64,000 nt of DNA from contig NZ_CM001240.1 in assembly GCF_000230835.1 (NCBI RefSeq), positions 3,264,779 to 3,328,778 of the forward strand, written 5' to 3'. Below, piece by piece: positions 46,501 through 54,665 of the stretch (within the stretch, counting starts at the first letter, position 1; every line of letters begins with the position of its first letter). Under the pieces are notes generated by a model, which was given only the letters and a program-made list of their open reading frames with translations, ran no database searches and was not told the origin of the DNA. The position numbers and the translations under genes are program-made. Source of the stretch: Clostridium sp. DL-VIII. Its GTDB lineage: Bacteria > Bacillota > Clostridia > Clostridiales > Clostridiaceae.

Positions 46501-48017
46501 GAGTATCTGGTATAGATGCCATAGTTGCAGGACATGCCCATTCAGTAATAAATGATACAAGCTTGAAAAATCCGGATGGAAAGGTTGTACCAGTAGTGGA
46601 ACCAGGAAAGTGGGGAAATTATGTATCACAAATAGATATAAGTATAGATGGGAATAATAATTTAAGTGGAATAAAAACTAAAAATGTTGCAATGGACAAT
46701 ACTATTGCAGAAGATCCTAATATAGTTTCATTAATAGAACCATATCAGGAAAAAACGTTAGATTATACAGCAACAGTAATAGGACAGGCAACGGATGCAT
46801 TTTCTGGGGATGGGCAAACTACTAATCCAACGGCTATAATGGAATTAATAAATAAAATTCAAGCTCAAACAGCACAAGCACAATTGTCAATAGCGGCACC
46901 ACTAAGTTCATCTGCCAATATACCAAAGGGAAACATAACTATTAAGGATATTATGGGAACTTATGTATATGAAAATTATCTTTATGGAATAAAGATGAAT
47001 GGGGCTCAGTTAAAAAAATGGATGGAATATTCTATGAGATATTATAAGCAGGCTGCAAGTAAAACAGATCTAATTGAAAAAGATCCTGTATTAAATGTTC
47101 CAGATTATAATTTAGATCAGTTATATGGAGCAACTTATGATGTGGATCTAACAAAGCCAGTCGGAAACAGAATAGTTAATTTAAAATATAATGGAAAAAC
47201 AATTAATGATACAGATATATTTACAGTAGCTATAAATGATTATAGATATAATGGTGGCGGTGGTTTTATGCAGGCTGCTGGAATCAGTAATACAGATCCT
47301 AGCATAGTTACTTATAGTTCAGCAAAAGCTTTAGGAGATGATGGACAGGTTAGAAGCTTAATGATGTCATATATTAAAGCAGGTCAAATAATAAGTCCAA
47401 CTTGCTCAAACAACTGGAAACTTTATACAGAAAATGTTCCGATAAATAATACAGGATCCAACGGTTCAAGTGGTGATTCTAATAATACTGGTAGTAGTTC
47501 AAGTGGTTCGCATCACCATAGTTCAAGCAGTGACAGCAATGATGATAATACATCTAATACTTCAAGTAATTCTAATAATAGCTCAAGCAATTCTAATAAT
47601 AGTGGAAATAATAATGTGCAAACAGGGCAAAATAACAATGTATCCAAAAATAATTGGAGCAAAATAAGTGGTAAGTGGTATTATTTGAACGATCAAGGAA
47701 CAAAAATAGTAAATACTTGGAAACAAATTAATAATCAATGGTATCACTTTGGAAAAGATGGAATTATGGAAACAGGATGGCTTAAAGATAGTAATGGAAA
47801 GTGGTACTATCTTCAAGAAAATGGTGCGATGAAAACAGGGTGGCTATTAGATAAGGATAATAATTGGTATTATTTGAATAATGATGGCTCCATGACAGAT
47901 GGATGGTTTGAAGATAGTGATGGTAAATGGTATTATTTTGGCGAAAATGGAGTAATGGCTAAAGATGAATATATTGGAGATTACTATGTAAATGAGAATG
48001 GAGAATACGCTGCATAA
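43560..48017 (+). CDS. Cell-wall-bound double 5'-nucleotidase / 2',3'-cyclic phosphodiesterase (YfkN-like)
   Basis: This 1485-residue secreted enzyme has a signal peptide (about 1-33). The first metallophosphatase domain (about 67-300) has DFHGQ, GGGDLYQGTP, LGNHEFDWG and GGHTHT, followed by a 5'-nucleotidase C domain (to about 560). An OB-fold-like domain (about 580-740) follows. The second metallophosphatase (about 760-1060) has SDIHGN, LGNHEFNYG and AGHAHS, with its own nucleotidase C domain (to about 1290). A Ser/Asn/His linker leads to four choline-binding-like repeats (about 1366-1480, GKWYYLNDQG type). It scavenges phosphate from nucleotides at the surface. The start follows AGGAGGG. 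Confidence 0.92.
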   Translation: MRKEKKISILLIVAIMLSNFVMFVPIKVARADVTNYTNNVAVSDISDATTGAAATVTTGPAVSTKNLDIIEITDFHGQLLDTKNNEVGAALANSVENAADTNSKNTLIIGGGDLYQGTPISNLSKGVPVQKVLSKMGMEVTALGNHEFDWGLDTINNETMQGAGYEIVCSNLHNRKDDTRPYKPYKIIEKDGTRIAVIGAILNDVPTIVLPANIANYKVTDAAEEINSCAKKIRDNNEADVVLAVVHDGENSLDNIISNLHGVDAVFGGHTHTIEDKVVKDADNKDVPKLNACNAGKGYIDLKISLDENNKIIGFSKKCTNWNGVTVNSDTPVDKECKEIVDEANADLAPIFKEILGSDDVDYTSEQNDNPFGESQLGDWMADVVKNNVNADVGMVNNGGIRLSPIPKGNITLSTIFYLMPFDNTITTVNMTGAQLKNLIEQAIADNTGKGLQVSGIKITYDSSKPSYVKAVTDSDGKVITPEVPGQRVKSIAREKDGTTIKDDDKLTVAAPDFVATGGDNFTEFTLPEIKNTYVDTHTLVRDALIQDVKKNGKIVVNLDERIKNDTDSAGSPVETTINGAKALASQGTLVKVTGYVSGVNGKTVFLQDNPANPTAGIVVYNTCGAKISNGDKITTTGKLSIYNGLTEITPSKVSDVTTVSNGNTIIPKEVTIGDINDDLQGELIKIKNAAFKSIDTTASSIISDSTGSIAIYKMPVIAGLKANDVKDVTANVSKYNTFELIVTDPSEIADPGSSQVGLASTISILATSDIHGNVLNFDYGTNKAPAKGQGLAKVSTYVNNVRASNPNVMLVDDGDTIQGTPLSYYYDMIDKNSFYPMAKVMGAMKYDTETLGNHEFNYGLETLNRVINDYKSQGIHVLSANTYENDGSNYVEPYYIKAFNINGKSVKVGILGLTTKCIPNWEDPEHYKGLHFNDLVDEAKKWVPVVKGKGADIVIVTAHSGEEGASDVIPENQIKAIATGVSGIDAIVAGHAHSVINDTSLKNPDGKVVPVVEPGKWGNYVSQIDISIDGNNNLSGIKTKNVAMDNTIAEDPNIVSLIEPYQEKTLDYTATVIGQATDAFSGDGQTTNPTAIMELINKIQAQTAQAQLSIAAPLSSSANIPKGNITIKDIMGTYVYENYLYGIKMNGAQLKKWMEYSMRYYKQAASKTDLIEKDPVLNVPDYNLDQLYGATYDVDLTKPVGNRIVNLKYNGKTINDTDIFTVAINDYRYNGGGGFMQAAGISNTDPSIVTYSSAKALGDDGQVRSLMMSYIKAGQIISPTCSNNWKLYTENVPINNTGSNGSSGDSNNTGSSSSGSHHHSSSSDSNDDNTSNTSSNSNNSSSNSNNSGNNNVQTGQNNNVSKNNWSKISGKWYYLNDQGTKIVNTWKQINNQWYHFGKDGIMETGWLKDSNGKWYYLQENGAMKTGWLLDKDNNWYYLNNDGSMTDGWFEDSDGKWYYFGENGVMAKDEYIGDYYVNENGEYAA

Positions 48018-48078
48018 AAAGATTTTAAATAACAGAAAAATTTAGAAAATCAAATAGAAAGACAAAGGAGGAAAATCT

Positions 48079-49188
48079 ATGGAGAGAAACATGGAAGACT
48101 GTAAAAGCTGCAAGGGAAAAGATTCTGATAGTTCAAAAACTTGCAGCTCATGTGGTTCTAATGGTACTTTGCCATCTCAAAATGATAATAATTCTGTTCT
48201 TAATAAGCAGGCAGAGGATAATTCGGAAAGTTTCTTGGATAACCCAAGGACTCTTACGCCTAGAGGTATAGCAATTAAATTAAAGCTGACAGATTTAATA
48301 GTCAATGTATTTAAGAAACATACTCCAGAAGAAAGAGAAAACACATTTATTTGCGGAACAGCTTTAACCTCACCTAAGGAAAATGAAATTTGTTCTAAGT
48401 GGCCTAAACCTTGGTTATATTCAAGAGTTTTTATTCTATTTGCATTAACATTTATTGGTCTTGTGGCATTACTCGGGATTTTTAGAAATATATTAGCATA
48501 TCCGGGAATTGTATTTATAGGCGCTTTGATGATACCATTTTCCTTACTTGTTTTTTTCTGGGAAGTGAATGCTCCAAGAAATATTAATATTTTTGATGTG
48601 GTTAAAATATTTTTTCTTGGAGGAATTTCTTCCTTGCTTATGACAATGATATTAGATACAGTGGTTTCTATTAGGGATGTAGACTATTATGGCGCAGTCA
48701 TAATAGGTATTACTGAAGAGATGGCTAAATTCATTGTAGTTGCATATTTTTTAAGAGGAAGTGAGAAGAAATATATATTAAATGGGTTGCTTCTTGGAGC
48801 AGCAATTGGATCTGGATTTGCAGTTTTTGAAACAGCTGGATATATATTTGCTTATGGCTCAGAAATCTATGAGATGATAAGTATAATTTATACAAGAGGA
48901 ATTTTTGCTTTTGGAGGACATATTGTCTGGGCGGCTATCTCTGGAGCAGCTTTGGCAATGGTGAAAGAAGATAATAGATTAAAAATAAAATATATCTTTA
49001 ACATTAAATTTCTTAAATATTTTGTTACTGTAATAGTATTACATGCAATTTGGGATATGCCTATATACATTGGAGATCTTCCTTATGTTCAAATAGTACT
49101 TACCATAACAGCATGGATTATTATATTAATGTTAATTAGTGCAGGATTAAAACAAATTTCAAGTTTGACTTTTGCACGAAGAGCCTAA
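48079..49188 (+). CDS. PrsW-family intramembrane protease with N-terminal zinc-ribbon-like segment
   Basis: This 369-residue membrane protein has a soluble N-terminus with two CxxC pairs (CKSC and CSSC, residues about 7-26) and a spaced third cysteine pair. About eight helices follow, carrying the PrsW motifs GITEEMAKFIVV (paired glutamates), FAVFETAGYIF, GGHIVWAAISGAA and VLHAIWDMP. In Bacillus, PrsW makes the first cut in an anti-sigma factor; the substrate here is unknown and no sigma/anti-sigma pair is adjacent. AAAGGAGG precedes the ATG. It may be co-transcribed with the nucleotidase (61-base gap). Confidence 0.87.
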   Translation: MERNMEDCKSCKGKDSDSSKTCSSCGSNGTLPSQNDNNSVLNKQAEDNSESFLDNPRTLTPRGIAIKLKLTDLIVNVFKKHTPEERENTFICGTALTSPKENEICSKWPKPWLYSRVFILFALTFIGLVALLGIFRNILAYPGIVFIGALMIPFSLLVFFWEVNAPRNINIFDVVKIFFLGGISSLLMTMILDTVVSIRDVDYYGAVIIGITEEMAKFIVVAYFLRGSEKKYILNGLLLGAAIGSGFAVFETAGYIFAYGSEIYEMISIIYTRGIFAFGGHIVWAAISGAALAMVKEDNRLKIKYIFNIKFLKYFVTVIVLHAIWDMPIYIGDLPYVQIVLTITAWIIILMLISAGLKQISSLTFARRA

Positions 49189-49338
49189 GCTAAATTCAAG
49201 TAAAAAATTTCAAATAATTAAGAAAAGGCCTTTCTATTTTAGTAGCAAAATGATAAAATGCTCTATGCACAGTTTATAAATAGTATTTATGATATAATAA
49301 ACATAGATGTTACATTGTACTAGATAGGATGAGTGAAA

Positions 49339-49902
49339 ATGAATTTAAAACAATTAAGTATTAAAGACATTGAGGAAGTATATTATAAATATGCAGAGAA
49401 AGATTTTCCTCCTGAAGAATTAAAGCCTTTTGATATGATAGAGAAACTTATAAAGAAGAAAATTTATATATGTTATGGATTGTATGAGAAGGAACAGCTA
49501 CTAGCTTATGCATTTTTAGTTACTGGAAAGTCATATTTGTTAATTGACTATTATGCAGTCTGCTCTGAGCATAGAGATAAAGGAATAGGAAGCAGATTTT
49601 TAAGTATTTTGAAAGATCAATTTAAAAATTATGATGGAATAATTGTGGAAGTAGAAAAGATTGAAGATGCTCCCGATGAAGATGAAAAGATAATTCGAAA
49701 AAGAAGAATAGATTTTTATAAACGAAATGAAATGGAAATGACTAAAATATCGATTTGCTTATTCAATGTAAATTATTCGATTATGTGCTTATGTAGCAGC
49801 AAAGTGGAAGATTTAGATATTTATAAAGGTTTAGAGAGCATTTACCATGAAATTATTCCGGAAGAATTATATTTGCAGTATGTTAAATTAATATTAAATT
49901 AG
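49339..49902 (+). CDS. GNAT-family acetyltransferase-like protein
   Basis: This 187-residue protein has a GNAT core: LAYAFLVTGKSYLLIDYYAV leads into SEHRDKGIGSRFLSIL, the acetyl-CoA loop with R-x-x-G-I-G, then a strand DGIIVEVEKIEDA and RRIDFYKRNEM. Members of this type are often annotated only as acetyltransferases. I chose the ATG at 49339 after AGGATGAG; a GTG six bases earlier is less well placed. A terminator follows about 110 bases downstream. The substrate is unknown. Confidence 0.82.
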   Translation: MNLKQLSIKDIEEVYYKYAEKDFPPEELKPFDMIEKLIKKKIYICYGLYEKEQLLAYAFLVTGKSYLLIDYYAVCSEHRDKGIGSRFLSILKDQFKNYDGIIVEVEKIEDAPDEDEKIIRKRRIDFYKRNEMEMTKISICLFNVNYSIMCLCSSKVEDLDIYKGLESIYHEIIPEELYLQYVKLILN

Positions 49903-50008
49903 AAAAATAATGATATTGAAAAATGCGATTTTAGAATTTATAATATTAATAACATATAAGTTTTAAAGAATTACTTTATCACAACGGATAACTTAATAAA
50001 AGGCTACG

Positions 50009-50056
50009 AAGTCTAATTCATATACTTAAAAAGTATATTGATTAGGCTTTTTTTAT
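50009..50056 (+). terminator. Rho-independent terminator
   Basis: The 19-bp imperfect stem 50009-50027 / 50031-50049 (AAGTCTAATTCATATACTT on the left) has a 3-base loop and is followed by a T-run. It ends the GNAT transcript. Confidence 0.8.
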
Positions 50057-50120
50057 ATATAAAATATAATTTTTGAAAAGCCTGCGGCTTTTCTTCCTAA
50101 ATTGTTGTAGGGAGGTATAT

Positions 50121-50756
50121 ATGGTTAATGAGATTGCAGTATATATAAATAAATTAGACGAAATTGCAGATTTAAATGAAACTGGAATTATTAAAATATT
50201 TTCAAAAGATAATAATTGGAGGGTTATAAGGGAGCTCCCATTTAAATTTCATAGTACAAAAGGAAAAGAGGATATAAGATTAGATACTCTTAATATTGCA
50301 GAGATACTTGGAAGCTGTAAAATTTTTGTGGCAAAAGAATTTTCTGATTTAGCATATACAATGCTTGAAGGCCTGGGGGTTAGTACTTGGAAAATGAAGG
50401 GCAGGTCAAGTGAAGTTCTCGATTATATATTAGAAAAGGAGAAGGAAGAAGCTGAGGAGATTAAAATTATAGATTCAGAAAATTTCAATGATAAAAATCA
50501 AACTGTTAAGCCAATGGAGATCGGAAATAATGGATGCTATATTTTAAACGTAAGGGAACTACAAGACCGTAATATCGGTATCACAACAAAGCAAGCTTTA
50601 ATGCCTTTTTTAAATGAAGGAAATTTCAATGAACTAATATTAACATGTAGTCATATTCCAGGTTGGCTGGAAAGTTATTTAACTAAGCTCAATTTCAATT
50701 TTCAGTTTTCAGAAGTAGGAGAAGGGGATTATTTGATAATAGTAAACAAAAAATAA
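50121..50756 (+). CDS. AnfO-like protein (iron-only nitrogenase accessory family)
   Basis: This 211-residue protein resembles AnfO: NEIAVYINKLDEIADLNETG, CKIFVAKEFSDLAYTMLEGL and WKMKGRSSEVLDYILEKE match the family's N-terminal domain. The C-terminal half (about 125-211, YILNVRELQDRNIGITTKQA) resembles the second part of longer AnfO/NifX-like proteins. In diazotrophs anfO sits beside the Fe-only nitrogenase, but no nif/anf gene is in this window. I chose the ATG at 50121 after GGGAGG. It appears paired with the next gene (gap 30 bases). Confidence 0.75.
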   Translation: MVNEIAVYINKLDEIADLNETGIIKIFSKDNNWRVIRELPFKFHSTKGKEDIRLDTLNIAEILGSCKIFVAKEFSDLAYTMLEGLGVSTWKMKGRSSEVLDYILEKEKEEAEEIKIIDSENFNDKNQTVKPMEIGNNGCYILNVRELQDRNIGITTKQALMPFLNEGNFNELILTCSHIPGWLESYLTKLNFNFQFSEVGEGDYLIIVNKK

Positions 50757-50786
50757 TTATTACATAAAGATAAGGAGGTGATGTTT

Positions 50787-52331
50787 ATGGAATACAAAGA
50801 AGAAGAAAATTATGCCAAAATGAATATTGAAGTTTTTTCAAGAATGATATCTGAAAATTGGGATATTGATGAAAATATTATAACTAATTATATTTTGGCT
50901 AACATTAGCCTTAGTTTAACTAGAAGTAGTGAAATGAAAAGAGAAATTGACAAAATATATATGAGCGATGAACTTAAGTATTATAATGCGGCTAAAAAAT
51001 CTCCTTGTATAAACTACAGTATTATTATGCAGGGAACACTTGAGCAGGAAATACAGGCGAGAAGAGTATTGGGGATTTTAGTAGAAGCTGAGTTTGATAA
51101 CAACGTAAGAAGTAAAGTAATTAAATTACTTAGAAAATATTATCCTGTTATATTTAATTCTGTAAAAAAGCAGAATAATGAAAAGTTGAAGAATAAATAT
51201 ATGAAAATGGATATAATCACTAGAAATGTAGAGGCAAGATTTGATGCAGCAATATATTTATATTTTTCTATATATGTTTCTCCTGAAAGTGTAGATCAAG
51301 GATTTATAATATCTATCTTGGAGGATATAGAGGATTTTGAATTTGGTAATATAATAAATCAAAATATTGAAGTAGAGTTAGAAAGGTATAAAGCTCAAAT
51401 ACAGGAAATAAAAGTATTATTAAAAAGAGAATATGGAAAAACATTTAATTATAAAGATATTATAAGGCACAATAATGAAGAAATAAGAAACAGTGGAGAG
51501 TTTTTAGAAGATTTGTTTTTAAGCAATAAACTCAGTATAAATCATCTTTTTAAAGATTTTGAATTTATTAATATTGATAAGATAATTTTGTCTTATGTCA
51601 GAATATCTAAAAACAAAGATCCAGAAATAATAGTACATAATATTATTAACGGGATATTTGTGCAATCCCTTTTAAATGAATATCAGAATGTAAGAAAGCT
51701 CTATATAGAGAAAAATGGAGAAGAGTTAAATTTTAAGTTAAAAGAGCTTGAACAAAGATTAAATAGGGTTGAAGTTGAAAATAGCAGCTTAAAAAGTAAA
51801 CTTGAAGAACTAAATGAAGAAAAAACATCATATGATAAAAATTTAGCCTATGAAATAAATAAATTAGACAATGCACATAAATTAGAAATAAAGGTAATGG
51901 AAGAACGACTTAAAAATCTCGAAAATAAACTAAATGAAGAAAAGAATCTTAGAGCTGAGCTGGAATCTTTAAGAGAATATGAGCTTAATTTAAGTGATGA
52001 TAGTGAAAATTTAGATTTAAATAAAAACTTAGAAGATTATATTGAAAATAAGAAAATAATTATAATTGGAGGGGATAAGGAGTGGAGACGAAGGTTTAGA
52101 ATTAAATATCCACAAATAAGAACATTAAATGGATTTAATGAGAACTTTGATATAAATGCCTTAAATAATGCTGATTATATATTTTTTTATACTAAATATA
52201 TGAATCATTCAACTTTTCATAAAGCCATGAATTATATAAAGTTTAATCAATGTAATTTTGGGTATATTGGAAAAACTAATATGGAACTTGTTGAACAGGA
52301 GATAATAGATAAAATAAGTAAAAGAACTTAA
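50787..52331 (+). CDS. Coiled-coil protein with C-terminal DUF2325-like domain
   Basis: This 514-residue cytoplasmic protein is of unknown function. The N-terminal 300 residues are predicted mostly helical (NYILANISLSLTRSSEMKRE). A long coiled coil follows (about 305-405, heptads rich in Leu/Glu/Lys). The C-terminal domain (about 425-514) begins KIIIIGGDKEWRRRFRIKYP and has ADYIFFYTKYMNHSTFHKAM, which fits DUF2325 (a GGD strand, then a His-containing helix). I chose the ATG at 50787, eight bases after AAGGAGG. It is probably co-expressed with the AnfO-like gene. Confidence 0.68.
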   Translation: MEYKEEENYAKMNIEVFSRMISENWDIDENIITNYILANISLSLTRSSEMKREIDKIYMSDELKYYNAAKKSPCINYSIIMQGTLEQEIQARRVLGILVEAEFDNNVRSKVIKLLRKYYPVIFNSVKKQNNEKLKNKYMKMDIITRNVEARFDAAIYLYFSIYVSPESVDQGFIISILEDIEDFEFGNIINQNIEVELERYKAQIQEIKVLLKREYGKTFNYKDIIRHNNEEIRNSGEFLEDLFLSNKLSINHLFKDFEFINIDKIILSYVRISKNKDPEIIVHNIINGIFVQSLLNEYQNVRKLYIEKNGEELNFKLKELEQRLNRVEVENSSLKSKLEELNEEKTSYDKNLAYEINKLDNAHKLEIKVMEERLKNLENKLNEEKNLRAELESLREYELNLSDDSENLDLNKNLEDYIENKKIIIIGGDKEWRRRFRIKYPQIRTLNGFNENFDINALNNADYIFFYTKYMNHSTFHKAMNYIKFNQCNFGYIGKTNMELVEQEIIDKISKRT

Positions 52332-52337
52332 CACATT

Positions 52338-52370
52338 AAAAAGCTATTTCAAATTTGAAGTGGCTTTTCA
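52338..52370 (+). terminator. Rho-independent terminator
   Basis: AAAAGCTATTTCAAA (52339-52353) pairs with TTTGAAGTGGCTTTT (52354-52368) with two wobble or mismatched positions. It lies 7 bases after the DUF2325-like gene. Confidence 0.65.
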
Positions 52371-52502
52371 ATTGTAAATCAGAAACTAAATGTTAAAATA
52401 ATGTAAAACTTAAATGAAGCTTCAAATTATATTTATTATGATAATCGCATATATAATTATAAAGTCTAAAAAATTAATTAGAAAATAGGGAGGCTTCTAT
52501 TT

Positions 52503-53558
52503 ATGAAAGGTTTTGCAATGTTAGGTATTAATGAAGTTGGTTGGATTGAAAAGGAAAAACCAATAGCAGGTCCATATGATGCAATAGTACGTCCAATAGC
52601 AGTGTCACCATGCACATCCGATATTCACACTGTTTATGAAGGTGCGCTTGGAGAAAGACATAATATGATTTTAGGTCATGAAGCTGTAGGCGAAATTGTT
52701 GAGGTTGGGAGTGAAGTTAAGGAGTTTAAAGCTGGAGATAGAGTAATAGTTCCTTGTACAACTCCAGATTGGAGATCTTTAGAAGTCCAGGCGGGATTTC
52801 AGCAACATTCAAATGGCATGCTTGCAGGATGGAAATTTTCAAATTTTAAGGATGGAGTGTTTGCAGAGTATTTTCATGTAAACGATGCAGATGTGAACCT
52901 TGCGATATTACCTAAAGAAATACCTATAGAAAGTGCTGTTATGATAACAGACATGATGACTACTGGTTTTCATGGTGCAGAACTTGCAGATATACAAATG
53001 GGATCTAGTGTTGCAGTAATTGGTATAGGAGCAGTTGGTTTAATGGCTATTGCTGGAGCAAAGCTAAGAGGAGCAGGCAGAATCATAGGTGTAGGAAGCA
53101 GAAAAGCCTGCGTTGAGTCAGCAAAATTTTACGGAGCAACAGATATTATAAATTATAAGCACAATCATATTGTACAGCAGATAATGAGAATAACAAATGG
53201 CAAAGGGGTCGATCGTGTAATTATAGCTGGTGGAGATACTAAGACATTGTCGCAGGCTGTAGAAATTGTCAAACCAGGAGGAGTAATTTCTAATATTAAT
53301 TATTATGGAAGAGAAGGTACTTTAGAAATACCACGTGTAGAGTGGGGATGTGGGATGGCTCATAAAACCATAAAAGGAGGACTTTGCCCAGGTGGACGTC
53401 TTAGGGCAGAAATGTTAAAGGATATGGTAATGTATAACCGTATAGATTTAAGTAAGCTGGTTACACATGTATTTTATGGTTTTGAGCACATAGAAGAAGC
53501 TCTCATGTTAATGAAAGAAAAACCCAAAAATTTAATCAAAGCAGTAGTGGTAATATAG
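52503..53558 (+). CDS. adh: NADP-dependent secondary alcohol (isopropanol) dehydrogenase
   Basis: This 351-residue zinc-dependent medium-chain dehydrogenase interconverts secondary alcohols and ketones (isopropanol/acetone) with NADP(H). Catalytic zinc ligands Cys37, His59 and Asp150 are at the exact positions known for the C. beijerinckii enzyme. Gly198-Ser199-Arg200 and Tyr218 are its NADP-specificity residues. GIGAVGLMAIAGAKL is the Rossmann turn. As in that enzyme, there is no structural-zinc cysteine cluster. AGGGAGG precedes the ATG, and it has its own terminator. It points to an isopropanol-forming or ketone-reducing solventogenic Clostridium. Confidence 0.96.
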   Translation: MKGFAMLGINEVGWIEKEKPIAGPYDAIVRPIAVSPCTSDIHTVYEGALGERHNMILGHEAVGEIVEVGSEVKEFKAGDRVIVPCTTPDWRSLEVQAGFQQHSNGMLAGWKFSNFKDGVFAEYFHVNDADVNLAILPKEIPIESAVMITDMMTTGFHGAELADIQMGSSVAVIGIGAVGLMAIAGAKLRGAGRIIGVGSRKACVESAKFYGATDIINYKHNHIVQQIMRITNGKGVDRVIIAGGDTKTLSQAVEIVKPGGVISNINYYGREGTLEIPRVEWGCGMAHKTIKGGLCPGGRLRAEMLKDMVMYNRIDLSKLVTHVFYGFEHIEEALMLMKEKPKNLIKAVVVI

Positions 53559-53577
53559 AAAATAGTTTTAGGTAATT

Positions 53578-53612
53578 AAAAGCAAAGAAAAATATATTTC
53601 TTTGCTTTTATT
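53578..53612 (+). terminator. Rho-independent terminator of adh
   Basis: AAAAGCAAAGAAA (53578-53590) / TTTCTTTGCTTTT (53597-53609) is a perfect 13-bp stem with a 6-base loop, 20 bases after the adh stop codon. Confidence 0.85.
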
Positions 53613-53792
53613 ATAAAGTAAATATATATGACAAATGGAATTTTTATTTGTGTGATTGTTCCTTATTAATATGATTTGATTGAAAAGAATTAGCATAAAT
53701 GTATACATATTTGATTGAAGAATCATAATAGTATAGATATCAGAATATAAATTTTGTTCGTAAATTATAAATTAAATAAGGATGATGAAATT

Positions 53793-54536
53793 ATGATTAA
53801 ATTAGTATTAATAAGACATGGTGAAAGCCTTTGGAATTTAGAAAATAAATTTACTGGATGGACAGATGTAGATCTATCAGAAAATGGACTTTTTGAAGCT
53901 AGAAGGGCAGGAAAAATACTTAAAGAAAATGGATTTACTTTTGATGAAGCGTACACATCTGTTCTTAAGAGGGCCATAAGAACATTGTGGATAGCGCTTT
54001 ATGAAATGGACTTAATGTGGATACCTGTATATAAGTCATGGCGGCTAAACGAGAGGCATTACGGAGCATTGCAAGGATTGAATAAAGAAGAAACTGCTAA
54101 AAAATATGGAGAAGAACAAGTGCATAAATGGAGAAGATTTGTAGATGAAAAACCTCCAGAATTAACAAAGGATGATCTAAGGTATCCAGGAAATGAAATT
54201 AAATATAGAGATTTAAAAGAAGAACAAATACCTTTAACAGAAAATTTAACTGATACTGAAAATAGAGTATTGGAAGAATGGAATAAAAATATAGCTCCTG
54301 ATTTAAAAGCAGGTAAAAAAATTATAATATCTGCTCATGGAAATACTTTAAGAGCTCTAATTAGATATTTAGATAATATTTCAAGCGATGGTATAGCAAG
54401 TCTAAACATTCCAACAGGAACTCCAATGGTTTATGAATTAGATGAAGAATTAAAGCCAATTAGTCATTATTATTTATCCTTTGAAGGAAAACTTCCTAAA
54501 GACTCAATTCCTAAGCATATAAATAAAGGAGAGTAA
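53793..54536 (+). CDS. gpmA: 2,3-bisphosphoglycerate-dependent phosphoglycerate mutase
   Basis: This 247-residue glycolytic enzyme interconverts 3- and 2-phosphoglycerate. The histidine-phosphatase motif [12 protein letters not shown] carries the phosphorylated His, and [11 protein letters not shown] the second His. [13 protein letters not shown] and [20 protein letters not shown] are diagnostic for the dPGM group, and the length matches. Clostridia usually rely on the cofactor-independent enzyme encoded in the gap operon, so this is probably an extra copy. I chose the ATG at 53793 after AAGGATG; the longer frame has no ribosome site. Confidence 0.93.
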   Translation: MIKLVLIRHGESLWNLENKFTGWTDVDLSENGLFEARRAGKILKENGFTFDEAYTSVLKRAIRTLWIALYEMDLMWIPVYKSWRLNERHYGALQGLNKEETAKKYGEEQVHKWRRFVDEKPPELTKDDLRYPGNEIKYRDLKEEQIPLTENLTDTENRVLEEWNKNIAPDLKAGKKIIISAHGNTLRALIRYLDNISSDGIASLNIPTGTPMVYELDEELKPISHYYLSFEGKLPKDSIPKHINKGE

Positions 54537-54613
54537 AATAGATATAGAGTATCTATATAAATACAAAATACGTAATTTGTATGATTAACTAAAATTTAAA
54601 TTATTAATATAAG

Positions 54614-54661
54614 AAAATACTAAAAAGAACGGCAGAAAATGCTGCTATTTTTAGTATTTTA
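54614..54661. terminator. Bidirectional terminator between convergent genes
   Basis: AAAATACTAAAAA (54614-54626) / TTTTTAGTATTTT (54648-54660), with an inner GGCAG/CTGC stem, is A-rich and T-rich on opposite sides. It serves gpmA on the plus strand and the histidine kinase on the minus strand. Confidence 0.78.
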
Positions 54662-54665
54662 ATTC

